Shown in pieces: positions 9,622 through 18,174 of a stretch of DNA of 64,000 nucleotides. The notes below the pieces were generated by a model. The model did not search any database and was not told where the DNA came from. It saw only the letters and a list, made by a program, of their open reading frames with translations. The translations under genes were made by a program, and so were the position numbers. The stretch's first letter is position 1, and each line of letters opens with the position of its first letter. The stretch comes from Pseudomonadota bacterium (lineage in GTDB: Bacteria; Desulfobacterota; Desulfobulbia; Desulfobulbales; JAGXFP01): the NCBI GenBank assembly GCA_018823285.1, contig JAHJIQ010000019.1, forward strand, positions 1 through 64,000, given 5' to 3'.

Positions 9622-9820
9622 ATTGATTACCACTGAAATTCAGCCCGTTTGCTGTCCAACAAGATAAGTGTTTGATATTATTGGCTTATTGATATATCTG
9701 TATGGAATGGAACTTCAGTCGAACCCACCTTCGACAAGCTCAGGATGAGCGGTAAAATAGTAATTCCGTTCACTCTGAGCTTGTCGAAGAGTCAATGGCT
9801 GAAATTGGGTGGTAACCAGC
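9622..9820. mobile_element. Family B MITE, intact copy
   Basis: A 199-bp element with imperfect inverted ends of about 22 bp (TGATTACCACTGAAATTCAG at one end, the complement of CTGAAATTGGGTGGTAACCA at the other). It is flanked by the perfect 8-bp direct repeat TAAAAAAT (9614-9621 and 9821-9828). Its core holds two outward CTTCGACAAGCTCAG-type palindromes. It has no coding capacity. The copy at 35640 is the same element interrupted by family A. Confidence 0.75.
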
Positions 9821-9880
9821 TAAAAAATTGAGGCTCCCTGTGATTTTCCACATCAGTAGGCGGGCATCGTCTATCGAAGA

Positions 9881-10516
9881 TCAACCGGCCGGGAGTTTAA
9901 ACAGGCATGGGGTCCCCAGGTCGAAAGACCAATAAAGTTGGCGGGCATCGGACCCGGTGAGGCCGAGCACTATTTCACCATTCTTCGCAGCCGGGGTCCA
10001 GGGCCAGAGGTGACGCAGGGTCCGCCGCAGGATCCCGACTCCGCCGGACCAGACCAACCCTGCCCTGCCGCGCCAGTCAACCGTGGCCGGTTCGATCACC
10101 AGGCTGGTGCCGTCATCCAGCAGCAGACGGTAATTATCCGGCATTTCGGTCAACTCCAGAATCTCCGGGAGGGTTGTTCCGACAAGAGCCGACTCCTGGT
10201 CAGGACCGACGATGGGCACCATCGGCCGCCGCACCGCAAAGAAGCTCTTCTTGGCCACCAACCGCCGCACTTTAGCCCGCTCCGGCTCACCATGAACCAC
10301 ACTGCGGCTGATCGGCAAGCGCCGGATCGTGCTGCCGCCGGCTTTAATGAGAATCACCGAACTCCGGAGATCGATGAGCAGGTAGAGCTTGTCGGTCCGG
10401 GCCAGCTTGAGCTCGGCCTTGAGTCGCAGGTTCTCGTCCCGCAGGTCGCCGCGTTCATCGGCCACCACCGGCCCGGCCAGGAGAAAGAGCAAGATGGTTA
10501 ACGGGAAAAGGCGCAT
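9881..10516 (-). CDS. YkuD-related periplasmic protein lacking the catalytic motif
   Basis: A 211-residue secreted protein. A cleavable signal peptide (MRLFPLTILLFLLAGPVVA) leads into a short helix (DENLRLKAELKLA) and then the strand pattern KLYLLIDLRSSVILIKAGG, which resembles the start of an L,D-transpeptidase YkuD domain. The HxG...SHGC active-site motif is absent, and the only cysteine lies eight residues from the C-terminus. The start codon overlaps the upstream gene stop as TGATG, indicating translational coupling to an apparently active YkuD enzyme. It could be a pseudo-enzyme partner or regulator; that is inference. Confidence 0.65.
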   Translation of the reverse strand: MRLFPLTILLFLLAGPVVADERGDLRDENLRLKAELKLARTDKLYLLIDLRSSVILIKAGGSTIRRLPISRSVVHGEPERAKVRRLVAKKSFFAVRRPMVPIVGPDQESALVGTTLPEILELTEMPDNYRLLLDDGTSLVIEPATVDWRGRAGLVWSGGVGILRRTLRHLWPWTPAAKNGEIVLGLTGSDARQLYWSFDLGTPCLFKLPAG

Positions 10517-11280
10517 CAGAAGATCATCACCCGGGTGCCAAGCGGCAGATCGCGGTAGAGGCGCTCCAGGTCGCGGTCGCCAAGGCGGACACAGCCGTGT
10601 GAGACGTTGCGGCCCAGCATCCTGGTGTAGAGGGTTCCGTGGATGAAGTACCCCTGGCCCAGCCCCAGAGCGTACTCACCCATCATTCCCGCCTCGGCCC
10701 GTTGTGCCGGATCGGTCGGAATTTCCAGCCCTTCCTCGATGAAAGCCCAGTCCGGTTTCATCCAGACCGGCTTGGTCAGCCTGGACTGGATCGAGAACTG
10801 GCCGCGCGGAGTATCGAAAGTCCAGCTCCGCCCGCCCCGGGGATCAACCAGAACATTGCCACTGCCGCAGGAGGCAACCATCTCGGCCTCGGTATTTTCT
10901 CCCCGGCGCAGAATAACCCGGTTTCCTGCAGTGTCGATGACCAGGTTGAGTCCGCTCGGAGCCAGTCGCCGCAGCTGCAGCTCCAGTGCCTTATTGGCCG
11001 CCTGCAGGTCGGTAAGCGAGGGTTCCGCGCCGGAGCGGCCGAGTTGCACCTTCACTTTTGGCGAAGTCGACTTGACCTGGATCACCGGCTTTGAACCAAC
11101 CCGGGCGGCCGACAGCAGGCGCAAGCCAAGCAGACCGGCCAGGGTCAGTGCAGCGACCAGAACCATGATGCACCAGATCTGGTCCCGGCGCCCAAGGTCG
11201 GAACGCAGAGCCCGACTGGAGCGAGAAGCCGCTCCCAGCCTAGCGAAGACGAGCCAGAGCCATTGCAATCGGATTATCAT
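10516..11280 (-). CDS. L,D-transpeptidase (YkuD domain), membrane anchored
   Basis: About 254 residues. One transmembrane segment (IMVLVAALTLAGLLGLRLL, about residues 38-56) is followed by a short coiled region and a C-terminal YkuD domain. The active-site block is visible as IHGTLY followed by SHGCVRLGDRDLERLY near the end, with the nucleophilic Cys in SHGC. Such enzymes form 3-3 peptidoglycan cross-links or attach proteins to the wall. The reading frame is open from a TTG at 11298. I prefer the ATG at 11280, which still overlaps the upstream gene by 41 bp. The start is therefore uncertain, the function well supported. Confidence 0.85.
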   Translation of the reverse strand: MIIRLQWLWLVFARLGAASRSSRALRSDLGRRDQIWCIMVLVAALTLAGLLGLRLLSAARVGSKPVIQVKSTSPKVKVQLGRSGAEPSLTDLQAANKALELQLRRLAPSGLNLVIDTAGNRVILRRGENTEAEMVASCGSGNVLVDPRGGRSWTFDTPRGQFSIQSRLTKPVWMKPDWAFIEEGLEIPTDPAQRAEAGMMGEYALGLGQGYFIHGTLYTRMLGRNVSHGCVRLGDRDLERLYRDLPLGTRVMIF

Positions 11281-12397
11281 AATCAGTGGTACCGACAATA
11301 ATTACCGGAGTATCTACTTCAATCTGCCCATAGAGTTCGGCCAACTCCTGGTTGTCCAGGGCCACACAGCCTTCGGTCATCCCCTCCCGTCCCCCGCCGT
11401 GAATCTCTATCTGCCCGCCGATCCCCGCCCCTTCCGGGATCTCTCCCCGCTGCCTGGCTGCCTTGTAGCGGCGCCGGTCTTCACCGTTCGGATAATCGAT
11501 CAGCAGGGCCTTGAAAAATTTACTGTAAGGAAGTTTGCGCACCACCCGGTAAACTCCTTCGGGGGTTGCCTGATCCCCGCTGTGGAGTTTTGCGCTGAGA
11601 AACCGGAAACCGAGACCAGCATCATAGGTCCGCATCTGCCGGCCACCGCGATACCAGGTCAATTGCCGCTCGGCCTTGCTGACCACCAGCAGCGACCTTC
11701 CGCTCCGCCGTGACTCCTCGAGCATTGCGGCAATTTGTCTGCGCCATTGCCCGATTTCCTCCCGCCCGGCATATCGAGCCAGAACCGGGCGTATCCCGGC
11801 AACCACCTCGTCCAGCTCCTCGGCAATCTGGCCTAGAGAGGCCACCGCTTCCTCCCCTCGGCCACTCTCCACCTGGCGGGCGGACTTTTCAAGGCCGATC
11901 TCCATACGCACCAGCCCCGGCAGCGCCAATCGGCGATCCTTGAGCAGTTCCGAGAGTTCTCGCAGCAGGACCAGACGCACCGTAAGTTCCTGGTGACGGC
12001 CGGCGATCAGAGCCGCCTGCCGCTGCCGCGTCTTCCCAATCTTTAAAGCCAGCTCTCTCCCCTGGTCCAGCACCAACCGATAAGCCTCAGCAACCGGCTG
12101 ATAGTTCCTGAACCAGGCCAACCGTTGCCGCTCCCTCTCCAGAAGGGCCCGGGCCCTGGCTTCCGCCTCCTGGTATAACTGATACTCCACCGGAACATAA
12201 TGCAATGCTCCGGCCCCGCGCAGTTCCTCCTGCTGCTGCAAAAGCAGACGGACCTCGGCGGGTTCCACACGAACCCCGCATCCCTGAATACCGGCCAAAA
12301 AAAGAACGATGAAAAGCGCCGATCGCAGCTTCGGCAAGCACATGGATTCAGGCAATTTGTCTCGCCATGAGAAGTCGACCTCCACGCCGCTCGTCAT
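11240..12397 (-). CDS. L,D-transpeptidase (YkuD) with coiled-coil N-domain, probable lipoprotein
   Basis: A protein of 385 residues from the first ATG, or 367 from the ATG at 12343. The latter places a hydrophobic segment and the lipobox-like LAGIQGC at the N-terminus and may be the true start. Residues about 55-240 are a long Glu/Arg/Leu-rich helical region predicted to be coiled coil. The C-terminal YkuD domain shows IEIHGGG and TEGCVALDN with the catalytic Cys. It is the first gene of a three-gene run of YkuD-related proteins, overlapping the second. Signal peptide type and start are uncertain; the catalytic domain is clear. Confidence 0.85.
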   Translation of the reverse strand: MTSGVEVDFSWRDKLPESMCLPKLRSALFIVLFLAGIQGCGVRVEPAEVRLLLQQQEELRGAGALHYVPVEYQLYQEAEARARALLERERQRLAWFRNYQPVAEAYRLVLDQGRELALKIGKTRQRQAALIAGRHQELTVRLVLLRELSELLKDRRLALPGLVRMEIGLEKSARQVESGRGEEAVASLGQIAEELDEVVAGIRPVLARYAGREEIGQWRRQIAAMLEESRRSGRSLLVVSKAERQLTWYRGGRQMRTYDAGLGFRFLSAKLHSGDQATPEGVYRVVRKLPYSKFFKALLIDYPNGEDRRRYKAARQRGEIPEGAGIGGQIEIHGGGREGMTEGCVALDNQELAELYGQIEVDTPVIIVGTTDYDNPIAMALARLR

Positions 12398-12420
12398 GAA
12401 CGGCGGCAGATCCTTGATCT

Positions 12421-12475
12421 GAAAAAATTACAGGGGCGCAAGGTGCCGGCAAGCCATCACCTCCGCCCCTGTTTT
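12421..12475 (-). terminator. Rho-independent terminator after the lipoprotein gene
   Basis: CAGGGGCG...AAGGTG at 12431 pairs with CACCT...CGCCCCTG ending at 12471. On the minus strand the hairpin is followed by TAATTTTTT. It separates the lipoprotein gene from the YkuD genes, so those probably have their own promoter or depend on read-through. Confidence 0.7.
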
Positions 12476-12499
12476 TACACAACAACCGACAGCAACTAC

Positions 12500-13111
12500 T
12501 TATTTTTTCTTGGCTTTTCCCTGGGCCGCAAGTTTCTTGGCCAGGGCAGCTTCGATCTCGGTCGAAATAGCGCCAGCCTTCTCTTTTACCGACAGGGCAC
12601 GCTCTGAAGCCTCGCTGTAATCACCCGCCGTCACCATGGCCTGAATTTCGACCACGGTCGCTTCCAGACCAGACAGGTCAGCCTTCATTACCATAATGTC
12701 CGCAGCAGAACCCTTGCCGGCAGGCGCCTGGTTCAACAACTCCCTGGTTGAAACCACGGCAGTCCGAGCCGACTCCAAATCGGCAACAGACTGCAGCCGC
12801 AAACGTTCCCGCTCGGCAATGGCCTTGGCCTTAACCGTCTGGGCTTCCGCCATTACTCCGGCCAGCATTTCGTTGGCCTTATCGTAATTTTTGAACATTT
12901 TGCCATCCTGGACCTTCACCTCGTCCATGGCTGCGGCCATCGCCTCATTGACCTTCCTGAAGTCCTCGGCCACAAACACCTCTGAGCCATCGCTTGCTGC
13001 TGCCTCCAACGATGCCTTGGCAGCCTCAATCTCCGCCACCGGCTGTTTATCACAAGCTGCCAACGACACCACCATGACCAAACTCACCAGAATTGCCACT
13101 AACCGCTTCAC
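12500..13111 (-). CDS. Alanine-rich helical lipoprotein (DUF4398-like)
   Basis: A 203-residue lipoprotein. Its signal peptide ends in the lipobox SLAAC, giving an acylated Cys at residue 20. The mature part is almost entirely Ala/Glu/Lys-rich helix, as expected of an elongated periplasmic coiled coil, and ends in a Lys tail. The heptad-like periodicity and composition resemble DUF4398-type envelope lipoproteins, although I cannot confirm the family by eye. It lies directly upstream of the YkuD genes on the same strand and shares their helical N-domain style, so a wall-associated structural role is plausible. GGAG is present before the ATG. Confidence 0.75.
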   Translation of the reverse strand: MKRLVAILVSLVMVVSLAACDKQPVAEIEAAKASLEAAASDGSEVFVAEDFRKVNEAMAAAMDEVKVQDGKMFKNYDKANEMLAGVMAEAQTVKAKAIAERERLRLQSVADLESARTAVVSTRELLNQAPAGKGSAADIMVMKADLSGLEATVVEIQAMVTAGDYSEASERALSVKEKAGAISTEIEAALAKKLAAQGKAKKK

Positions 13112-13435
13112 CTTGCTCCTCCTTCATCGGCTCAGCCATTGCGAGCCTTCCGAAATCGTCTTTCGCGGGATGACCGTCGAACTATTTCGCCGGTCCGGGC
13201 GAAAAACGGCGCATTTAACCTCCTTCAGAGTTGTTTAGCAAGAGGGATTTTGGCCCGCACAAATATTATGAACAACCTTAAAACAGGAAGTTAATCCAAT
13301 CAGCCACCCGCCACCCCGTCACCCGGGCGAGCCGGGTGGCTGACGGAGACCATAAAACCATGGCACCCCTCCCTGCACGACAGAGTAATAAATCTTCATA
13401 AAATCTTTTTCTCTGGTCTCCTTAAGTATCAGATG

Positions 13436-13564
13436 AAATAATAAGTATTTGCTTTTTCGTGCTTCGCTAAAATTTGGAGGCACCCCGAATTTCCCCCGGA
13501 CTATCCAACAGTGTTTATGCGTAATGGACTTACAACTGAATGCCAAACCGAAAACAAACTGCCC
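13436..13564. repeat. Family C repeat, copy 2
   Basis: Matches 9173-9301 in direct orientation over about 130 bp, including GCTAAAATTTGGAGGC and ACAGTGTTTATGCGTAATGG. The flanks of the two copies are unrelated, which supports independent dispersal over duplication of a larger block. Confidence 0.75.
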
Positions 13565-13641
13565 AGCCGCAGAGCAGTGGGGTATCCCAAAAAACATTTT
13601 CCGCCCATGGGGTAGGGAATCAAACCACAAGTTATTAAATC

Positions 13642-13910
13642 CCTGAATCCGTGAGCGTTCGAGAGCGGCACAGATGCAGATAGCGAGCCGGCGAGACCTT
13701 CGAGGCGACGACGATGTTGATAATACATATGGTATATCAACGAGTCGGCAACGAAGCAGGTAAGCGACCGCAGGAAGACTCCGGATGTGCCGATCTCGGG
13801 CGCCCCGCAGGGCTGCGGGTGAATGTCTGCCCCCGCAGCGAAGAAATTGTTTTTTACGTAATTATAACCACTTGAGCTGATTAATCGCGCGGAGCCGTCA
13901 CGGATTCAGG
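13642..13910. mobile_element. Family D MITE, copy 1
   Basis: A 269-bp element with perfect 13-bp terminal inverted repeats (CCTGAATCCGTGA and TCACGGATTCAGG). It is flanked by the perfect 5-bp target duplication AAATC at 13637-13641 and 13911-13915. The interior has further palindromes, including GTTGATA...TATCAAC around 13713-13740. There is no transposase frame. Copy 2 at 43703 has two internal deletions relative to this one. Confidence 0.88.
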
Positions 13911-14008
13911 AAATCCTTAATATGTCTGTGGGGAGATCAGGGTGTTTTGTACGGGAAAAATCCTTCACAATGTTTCAGGGGTATAAAAGGTTAGATTCTG
14001 AAATAGTC

Positions 14009-15436
14009 TCAGCTCGGCCGGTCTTTAAATTTTCTGGCCGCCTGCACCATTCCCGGCGCCCACTCCGGGGTGCCCAAGGAGTGGACGTGCGTGTACAGGG
14101 CAAAGACGTTTTTGTAAACGAGCCCATCCCGCTTTTCGGCAAAGCCGACGCCTCTGTCCATCCGGCAGGCAAGAGTATCGGATTTTCCTTCCCAGTCAAC
14201 GACTTTACTGTAACGGAATTCGTGACCGCTGATCTCCGTGCCCAGGGGGTAAAAGGGGTTGTCCGCGGTAACCACCAGATCAGTATAACCATGGGCCTGG
14301 GGTTTCCGTTCCAGGGTAAAATCCACTGGAAAGATTCCGGCCAGGGTAAACTTCTCCCCCTCCAGGCTGATACTGCGGCCAAGAAAAATCAACCCGCCGC
14401 ATTCCGCATAGACCGGCAGCCCCTTCTCAACCATCTCCCTGAGCGAGGCAAGGAACGACATGTTCTCAGACAAGGCGCGAGCGCTGGTTTCCGGAAATCC
14501 ACCGCCGATGTAAAGGGCATCAATTTCCGGTAATTTCTTTTCCGTGATGGCGTTTATTTCTATCAGTTCAACCCCGAGGTTTTGCAGGGCGTCCAGATTC
14601 TCCTGGTAATAAAACTGAAAGGCTTCGTCCCGGATGAGACCAATCTTCAGACCATCCCCTTTGCCTGTTTTTGCAAAGGGTGGAGTGATCCCTGCCGACG
14701 ACCCTTCAGGGCAGGACACCGGCGCCATCATTTGCATGAGCTTACCGAGATCAAGAAATTTCTCGGCCCGGTCCGCCAGGGTGGCAACGGCTACCCCGGC
14801 ATCGGCATGCTCGGGGCCGGGAGTAATTCCCAGATGCCGCTGGGGAAAAACATCCTCCCGGGACCGGGGGAACGCGCCCAGGACCGGTATCCCCGTGTAA
14901 TGTTCAACGGAGCGGCGGACAATACTTTCATGCCTGCTGGTACCGACCCGGTTCAATACGACGCCCCGGATCTCGATCCGCCGGTCGAACCGTTGACATC
15001 CGGCCACCAGAGCGGCCACGGTTCTCGTCGTCTTGGTGCAGTCAACCACCAGAATCACCGGCAGTTTCAGGAAAAACGCGAGTTCCGCGGTACTGTAGGC
15101 CCCTTCCAGGTCAACCCCGTCGAAAAGACCGCGATTGCCCTCCACGAGCACATACTCTGCAAGGCAACTTTGTGTATAAAAGGAATTGAGGAGCACCTCT
15201 CTCTTCATCAGATAAGGATCAAGGTTGAAGCAGGGGCGACCTGCGGCAAGACCAAGCCAGCCGCTGTCAATGTAATCGGGCCCCTTCTTGAAAGCCATGA
15301 CCGTATGCCCTCTGCGGGCGAGCGCGGCAACGGCGCCAACCGCCACCACGCTTTTGCCGGAACCACCGCTCAAGCCGGCAATGACTGCGCCGGCTGCAGG
15401 TGTCTCTGAAATATGCGCCTGATTATTTCCCATCAT
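14009..15436 (-). CDS. dsrN: DsrN-type siroheme amidase (cobyrinate a,c-diamide synthase family)
   Basis: A glutamine-dependent amidase of the CbiA/CobB family. The N-terminal ATPase half has the P-loop-like GLSGGSGKSVVAVG and the FKKGPDYID segment. The C-terminal class I glutamine amidotransferase half has the nucleophile in YAECGGLIFLG. Homologues encoded near dsrAB are DsrN, thought to amidate siroheme to siroamide for sulfite reductase. Here dsrAB lies 3 kb away, so that role is favoured over cobalamin synthesis; no other cob gene is present. The ATG at 15436 follows CGGGAA. The frame stays open to a TTG at 15484, with AGGAG inside that extension, so the start is uncertain. Confidence 0.8.
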   Translation of the reverse strand: MMGNNQAHISETPAAGAVIAGLSGGSGKSVVAVGAVAALARRGHTVMAFKKGPDYIDSGWLGLAAGRPCFNLDPYLMKREVLLNSFYTQSCLAEYVLVEGNRGLFDGVDLEGAYSTAELAFFLKLPVILVVDCTKTTRTVAALVAGCQRFDRRIEIRGVVLNRVGTSRHESIVRRSVEHYTGIPVLGAFPRSREDVFPQRHLGITPGPEHADAGVAVATLADRAEKFLDLGKLMQMMAPVSCPEGSSAGITPPFAKTGKGDGLKIGLIRDEAFQFYYQENLDALQNLGVELIEINAITEKKLPEIDALYIGGGFPETSARALSENMSFLASLREMVEKGLPVYAECGGLIFLGRSISLEGEKFTLAGIFPVDFTLERKPQAHGYTDLVVTADNPFYPLGTEISGHEFRYSKVVDWEGKSDTLACRMDRGVGFAEKRDGLVYKNVFALYTHVHSLGTPEWAPGMVQAARKFKDRPS

Positions 15437-15710
15437 TTCCCGTTCCCGTATCTCACATGCTGTCTCAATTTTCACTCCTGACAAGGGACACTAATCCAGA
15501 TCAACCCACACTTCAAAGATTTTGACTATATCAGGCCATTATGTTAGTTTCGGAGCCTTGCCAATGAACCTGCAGATGCTTACAAATATACATTCGTCTC
15601 AGGCTACAATCAACAACACACAACTATAGAAAACAGGCCATTTTGCTTGCCGGTTAGAACTATCCCGATCATCATCCGGCAACTTTTTAACATATAAATG
15701 AGGAAGAAAC

Positions 15711-16340
15711 ATGTCTGACACTGAAAAAAGCCCTGATCTCTCACAAGTGATCGCCGAACTGGAAGCAAAATGCCAGGAGCTGCCGGACAACGTAGTTGCC
15801 CACCACCATCTGGCAGTTGTCTATCGTAAAGCCGGCAGAAACACTGACGCCCTGAAAAAACTTGAGGAATGCATCAAACTCGACCCTCATTCCGTTGAGG
15901 CCCATATCAACACCGGGGCCATTCATTTTGAGAGCGGGGACCTGGATAAAGCAATGACCGCCAATGAAATGGCCCTCCGGATCAACCCTGAATCGGCCCA
16001 GGCCCACACCAATATGGGAATGATCTGGTGGCAGAAAGGAGATGCTGAGAAATCCATCGAGGCCTATACCAGGGCCGTTACCAGAGATCCGAAGCTCGTC
16101 ACAGCCTGGACCGGCCTTGCGACAGCACAGATCATGGCCGGGAATTTCGAAGATGCCCTGAAGGCCGCAAAAGAGAGCATCAAAATCGAGCCGGATTTCC
16201 CCCTGGCTCAGAACAATCTCGCGGTCGCCCTTTTTTATACCAGGGATTTTCAGGGAGCAAAAACCGCTGCCGACCGGGCTAAAGAACTTGGCTATCCGGT
16301 TGATCCGCGTTTTATCGCCGCAATCACCCAAGAACTTTAA
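15711..16340 (+). CDS. TPR-repeat protein, first gene of a three-gene operon
   Basis: A 209-residue soluble protein made of about five tetratricopeptide repeats (for example AHHHLAVVYRKAGRNTDALKK and AHTNMGMIWWQKGDAEKSIE). TPRs build a protein-binding solenoid. There is no signal peptide, so it acts in the cytoplasm. GAGGAAG stands just before the ATG. The next gene begins 2 nt after its stop. Its place between dsrN and dsrDBA suggests an assembly or scaffolding link to sulfite reduction, but that is inference from context only. Confidence 0.85.
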   Translation: MSDTEKSPDLSQVIAELEAKCQELPDNVVAHHHLAVVYRKAGRNTDALKKLEECIKLDPHSVEAHINTGAIHFESGDLDKAMTANEMALRINPESAQAHTNMGMIWWQKGDAEKSIEAYTRAVTRDPKLVTAWTGLATAQIMAGNFEDALKAAKESIKIEPDFPLAQNNLAVALFYTRDFQGAKTAADRAKELGYPVDPRFIAAITQEL

Positions 16341-16342
16341 TC

Positions 16343-17488
16343 ATGGCTAAAGGCGCCAACATAAAGGTCCTCCCGTGGTGTCCATTCTGCGGACAGAACG
16401 TTGACAAACCGCAGGAGCCCTTGCAGAGAAAGATGGACGAGTTCACCACCGGCACCTGTCAGTGCGGGGCAGTCTACACCTGCGATCCCACCGGTTTCAA
16501 TGTCGGCGCGGCCATGGTCGAATGCCTGGTTCATGCCTGCAATGACAACTGGGACCTTGCCTGGGAATTGATGCCGGATGATGATTACCTCTCGGGACGC
16601 CTGGACAAATATGATGAACAGACCCACCAGGTAGTCGAACTCGGCAATCTGGACGGCAGGAAGATCAAAGGGGTTCTCTATTTTATCCGACTGAGCAAAG
16701 ATTATGCAGAACTTGTCCAAAAACTCGACCTGGAAAAAAAAGACAAAGACAGCCGAACACTTCCGGTTTCAAATTTGAATATTCCGGAGATGGAGCCAAA
16801 GCGGGATCCTAAAAGGAAACGGCGGAAGGCCGACAAAAAACAGGTGGCGGAACTTGCCGACCAACAAGACATTGACACCCTTGTCGATCTGGCCTTTGAC
16901 GACCTGAAAACCCTGCGTTACCTGCAGCGCCTCCTCTACAGTCCCGACGAAAAAAAACGCTGGGAATACGCGCATCTCATCGGCCAGGTCTGCCGGCGAT
17001 TGTCTACCCGCAAACCCGGAGCGGTCAGCGACATGCTCCATCGAATGTATGAAGCGTGTTCCGATTCGGCCGCGACCCACTGGGGGCTCCTTGAAACCGT
17101 TGGGGCGATCATTGCAGCCCGCTCGGACATATATGGCGGCTTTACCCGTCACCTGCTGATGTTCAGAGGCACCGACGATTCAAGGGCCACCGTTTTATGG
17201 GCCCTTGGCGAGATCGCGGCAACCAGGCCGGACCTGGTCCGCAACACTCCATTTTACAGCCTGTTCTCTTTCGTTGAACATCCCGATCCTCTAACCAGGG
17301 GGCAGGCGATCAGACTTTTCGGCAGAATTCTTGCGGAAGAAACCCGCAGCGGAATAGAGAAACTCCTTGATGACGAGACGGTCATCACCATCTACGAGGG
17401 AGGTGAGCCCCGGAGTTATTCCATCTCGGGCCTTGCCAGGGAAGCATTATCTAAAATCGACAACCAGAGAGTGACAGCAGATGAATAA
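16343..17488 (+). CDS. Zinc-ribbon plus HEAT-repeat-like protein
   Basis: A 381-residue cytoplasmic protein. The N-terminus carries CPFCG near residue 13 and CQCG near 33, a likely zinc ribbon. A Lys/Arg-rich linker sits near residue 155 (KRDPKRKRRKADKK). The rest is helical repeats of HEAT/PBS-lyase style (ATVLWALGEIAATRPDLV, DPLTRGQAIRLFGRIL). I believe it belongs to a conserved family of sulfate reducers but cannot name it. It follows the first TPR gene by 2 nt and overlaps the second by 8 bp, so the three are one operon. Confidence 0.7.
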   Translation: MAKGANIKVLPWCPFCGQNVDKPQEPLQRKMDEFTTGTCQCGAVYTCDPTGFNVGAAMVECLVHACNDNWDLAWELMPDDDYLSGRLDKYDEQTHQVVELGNLDGRKIKGVLYFIRLSKDYAELVQKLDLEKKDKDSRTLPVSNLNIPEMEPKRDPKRKRRKADKKQVAELADQQDIDTLVDLAFDDLKTLRYLQRLLYSPDEKKRWEYAHLIGQVCRRLSTRKPGAVSDMLHRMYEACSDSAATHWGLLETVGAIIAARSDIYGGFTRHLLMFRGTDDSRATVLWALGEIAATRPDLVRNTPFYSLFSFVEHPDPLTRGQAIRLFGRILAEETRSGIEKLLDDETVITIYEGGEPRSYSISGLAREALSKIDNQRVTADE

Positions 17489-18053
17489 TCCGGAAAAGCA
17501 GAGCGAACAATCTGAAAATGAGGAAAAAAGCGCCGCCCGGCTTGAATATGAAGCCGGCAAAGAGCAGATGAAGGACAACAACTACGCCCTTGCCGCAAAC
17601 TCCTTCCACAATGCCCTGATCGGTTTCGAACAGGAGAATGACGAGAACGGGATCGCCAATGCCGCAAACATGCTTGGTGATATCTGTGCCGGAAAAGGCG
17701 ACACCGAAATGGCCCTCCAGCATTACGACCGGGCCTACCGGATTTGTGAGAAACATGCCGATCGTTTCAGTCTTTTCGACATCGAGAAGAAAAGGGCCAA
17801 ACTGATGCACGACGCTGGCAGATATGACAAGGCGATAGAATTATACCTGGATGTGCTTGATGAATACAGCGCCCTCGTCAACCCGAAAGGGTCGGTGGAA
17901 ACCCTGGAAATCCTCGCCGAAATATACCGCAAAAAAGGCGACCTGGAAAAAGCGGCCGATTCATACCGAATGGCAGCTTCGATTCATAAGAACTTCAAAC
18001 ACACCAGACACGCCCAGGCCCTGCTCGACAAAGCTGCCGCACTTGAGAAATAA
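17481..18053 (+). CDS. TPR-repeat protein, third gene of the operon
   Basis: A 190-residue cytoplasmic TPR protein with about four repeats (AANSFHNALIGFEQENDENG, AANMLGDICAGKGDTEMALQ, AEIYRKKGDLEKAADSYRM). Its start overlaps the end of the preceding zinc-ribbon/HEAT gene by 8 bp. The operon ends at the bidirectional terminator at 18116, which also serves the converging dsr operon. Protein scaffolding is the safest reading. Confidence 0.82.
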   Translation: MNNPEKQSEQSENEEKSAARLEYEAGKEQMKDNNYALAANSFHNALIGFEQENDENGIANAANMLGDICAGKGDTEMALQHYDRAYRICEKHADRFSLFDIEKKRAKLMHDAGRYDKAIELYLDVLDEYSALVNPKGSVETLEILAEIYRKKGDLEKAADSYRMAASIHKNFKHTRHAQALLDKAAALEK

Positions 18054-18115
18054 TCTGAAGTATCAGATTATTTCCGAGTTCACCAAGAACAGACAGCTAC
18101 TTCACTCTAAGGGAA

Positions 18116-18152
18116 TAAAAAAAGCAGGAACCGGTTCGGTTCCTGCTTTTTA
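18116..18152. terminator. Bidirectional terminator between the TPR operon and dsrD
   Basis: AGCAGGAACC and GGTTCCTGCT form a perfect stem around GGTTC, flanked by A and T tracts on both sides. It can therefore stop transcription from the rightward TPR operon and the leftward dsrABD operon. Confidence 0.92.
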
Positions 18153-18174
18153 TCTGAATATATACTGATTCTAC

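Larger units (their letters stand above)
13112..14008. other. Repeat-rich intergenic region
   Basis: Nearly 900 bases without a gene. It contains a GC-rich inverted repeat (CAGCCACCCG at 13302, CGGGTGGCTG ending near 13344), the second family C repeat and a complete family D element. No credible reading frame with a ribosome-binding site was found. Confidence 0.7.

Noticed and set aside
13302..13344. GC-rich inverted repeat CAGCCACCCG...CGGGTGGCTG as a riboswitch
   Set aside because: It folds into a stem but matches no riboswitch consensus I know, and the adjacent DNA is repeat-derived rather than a gene leader.
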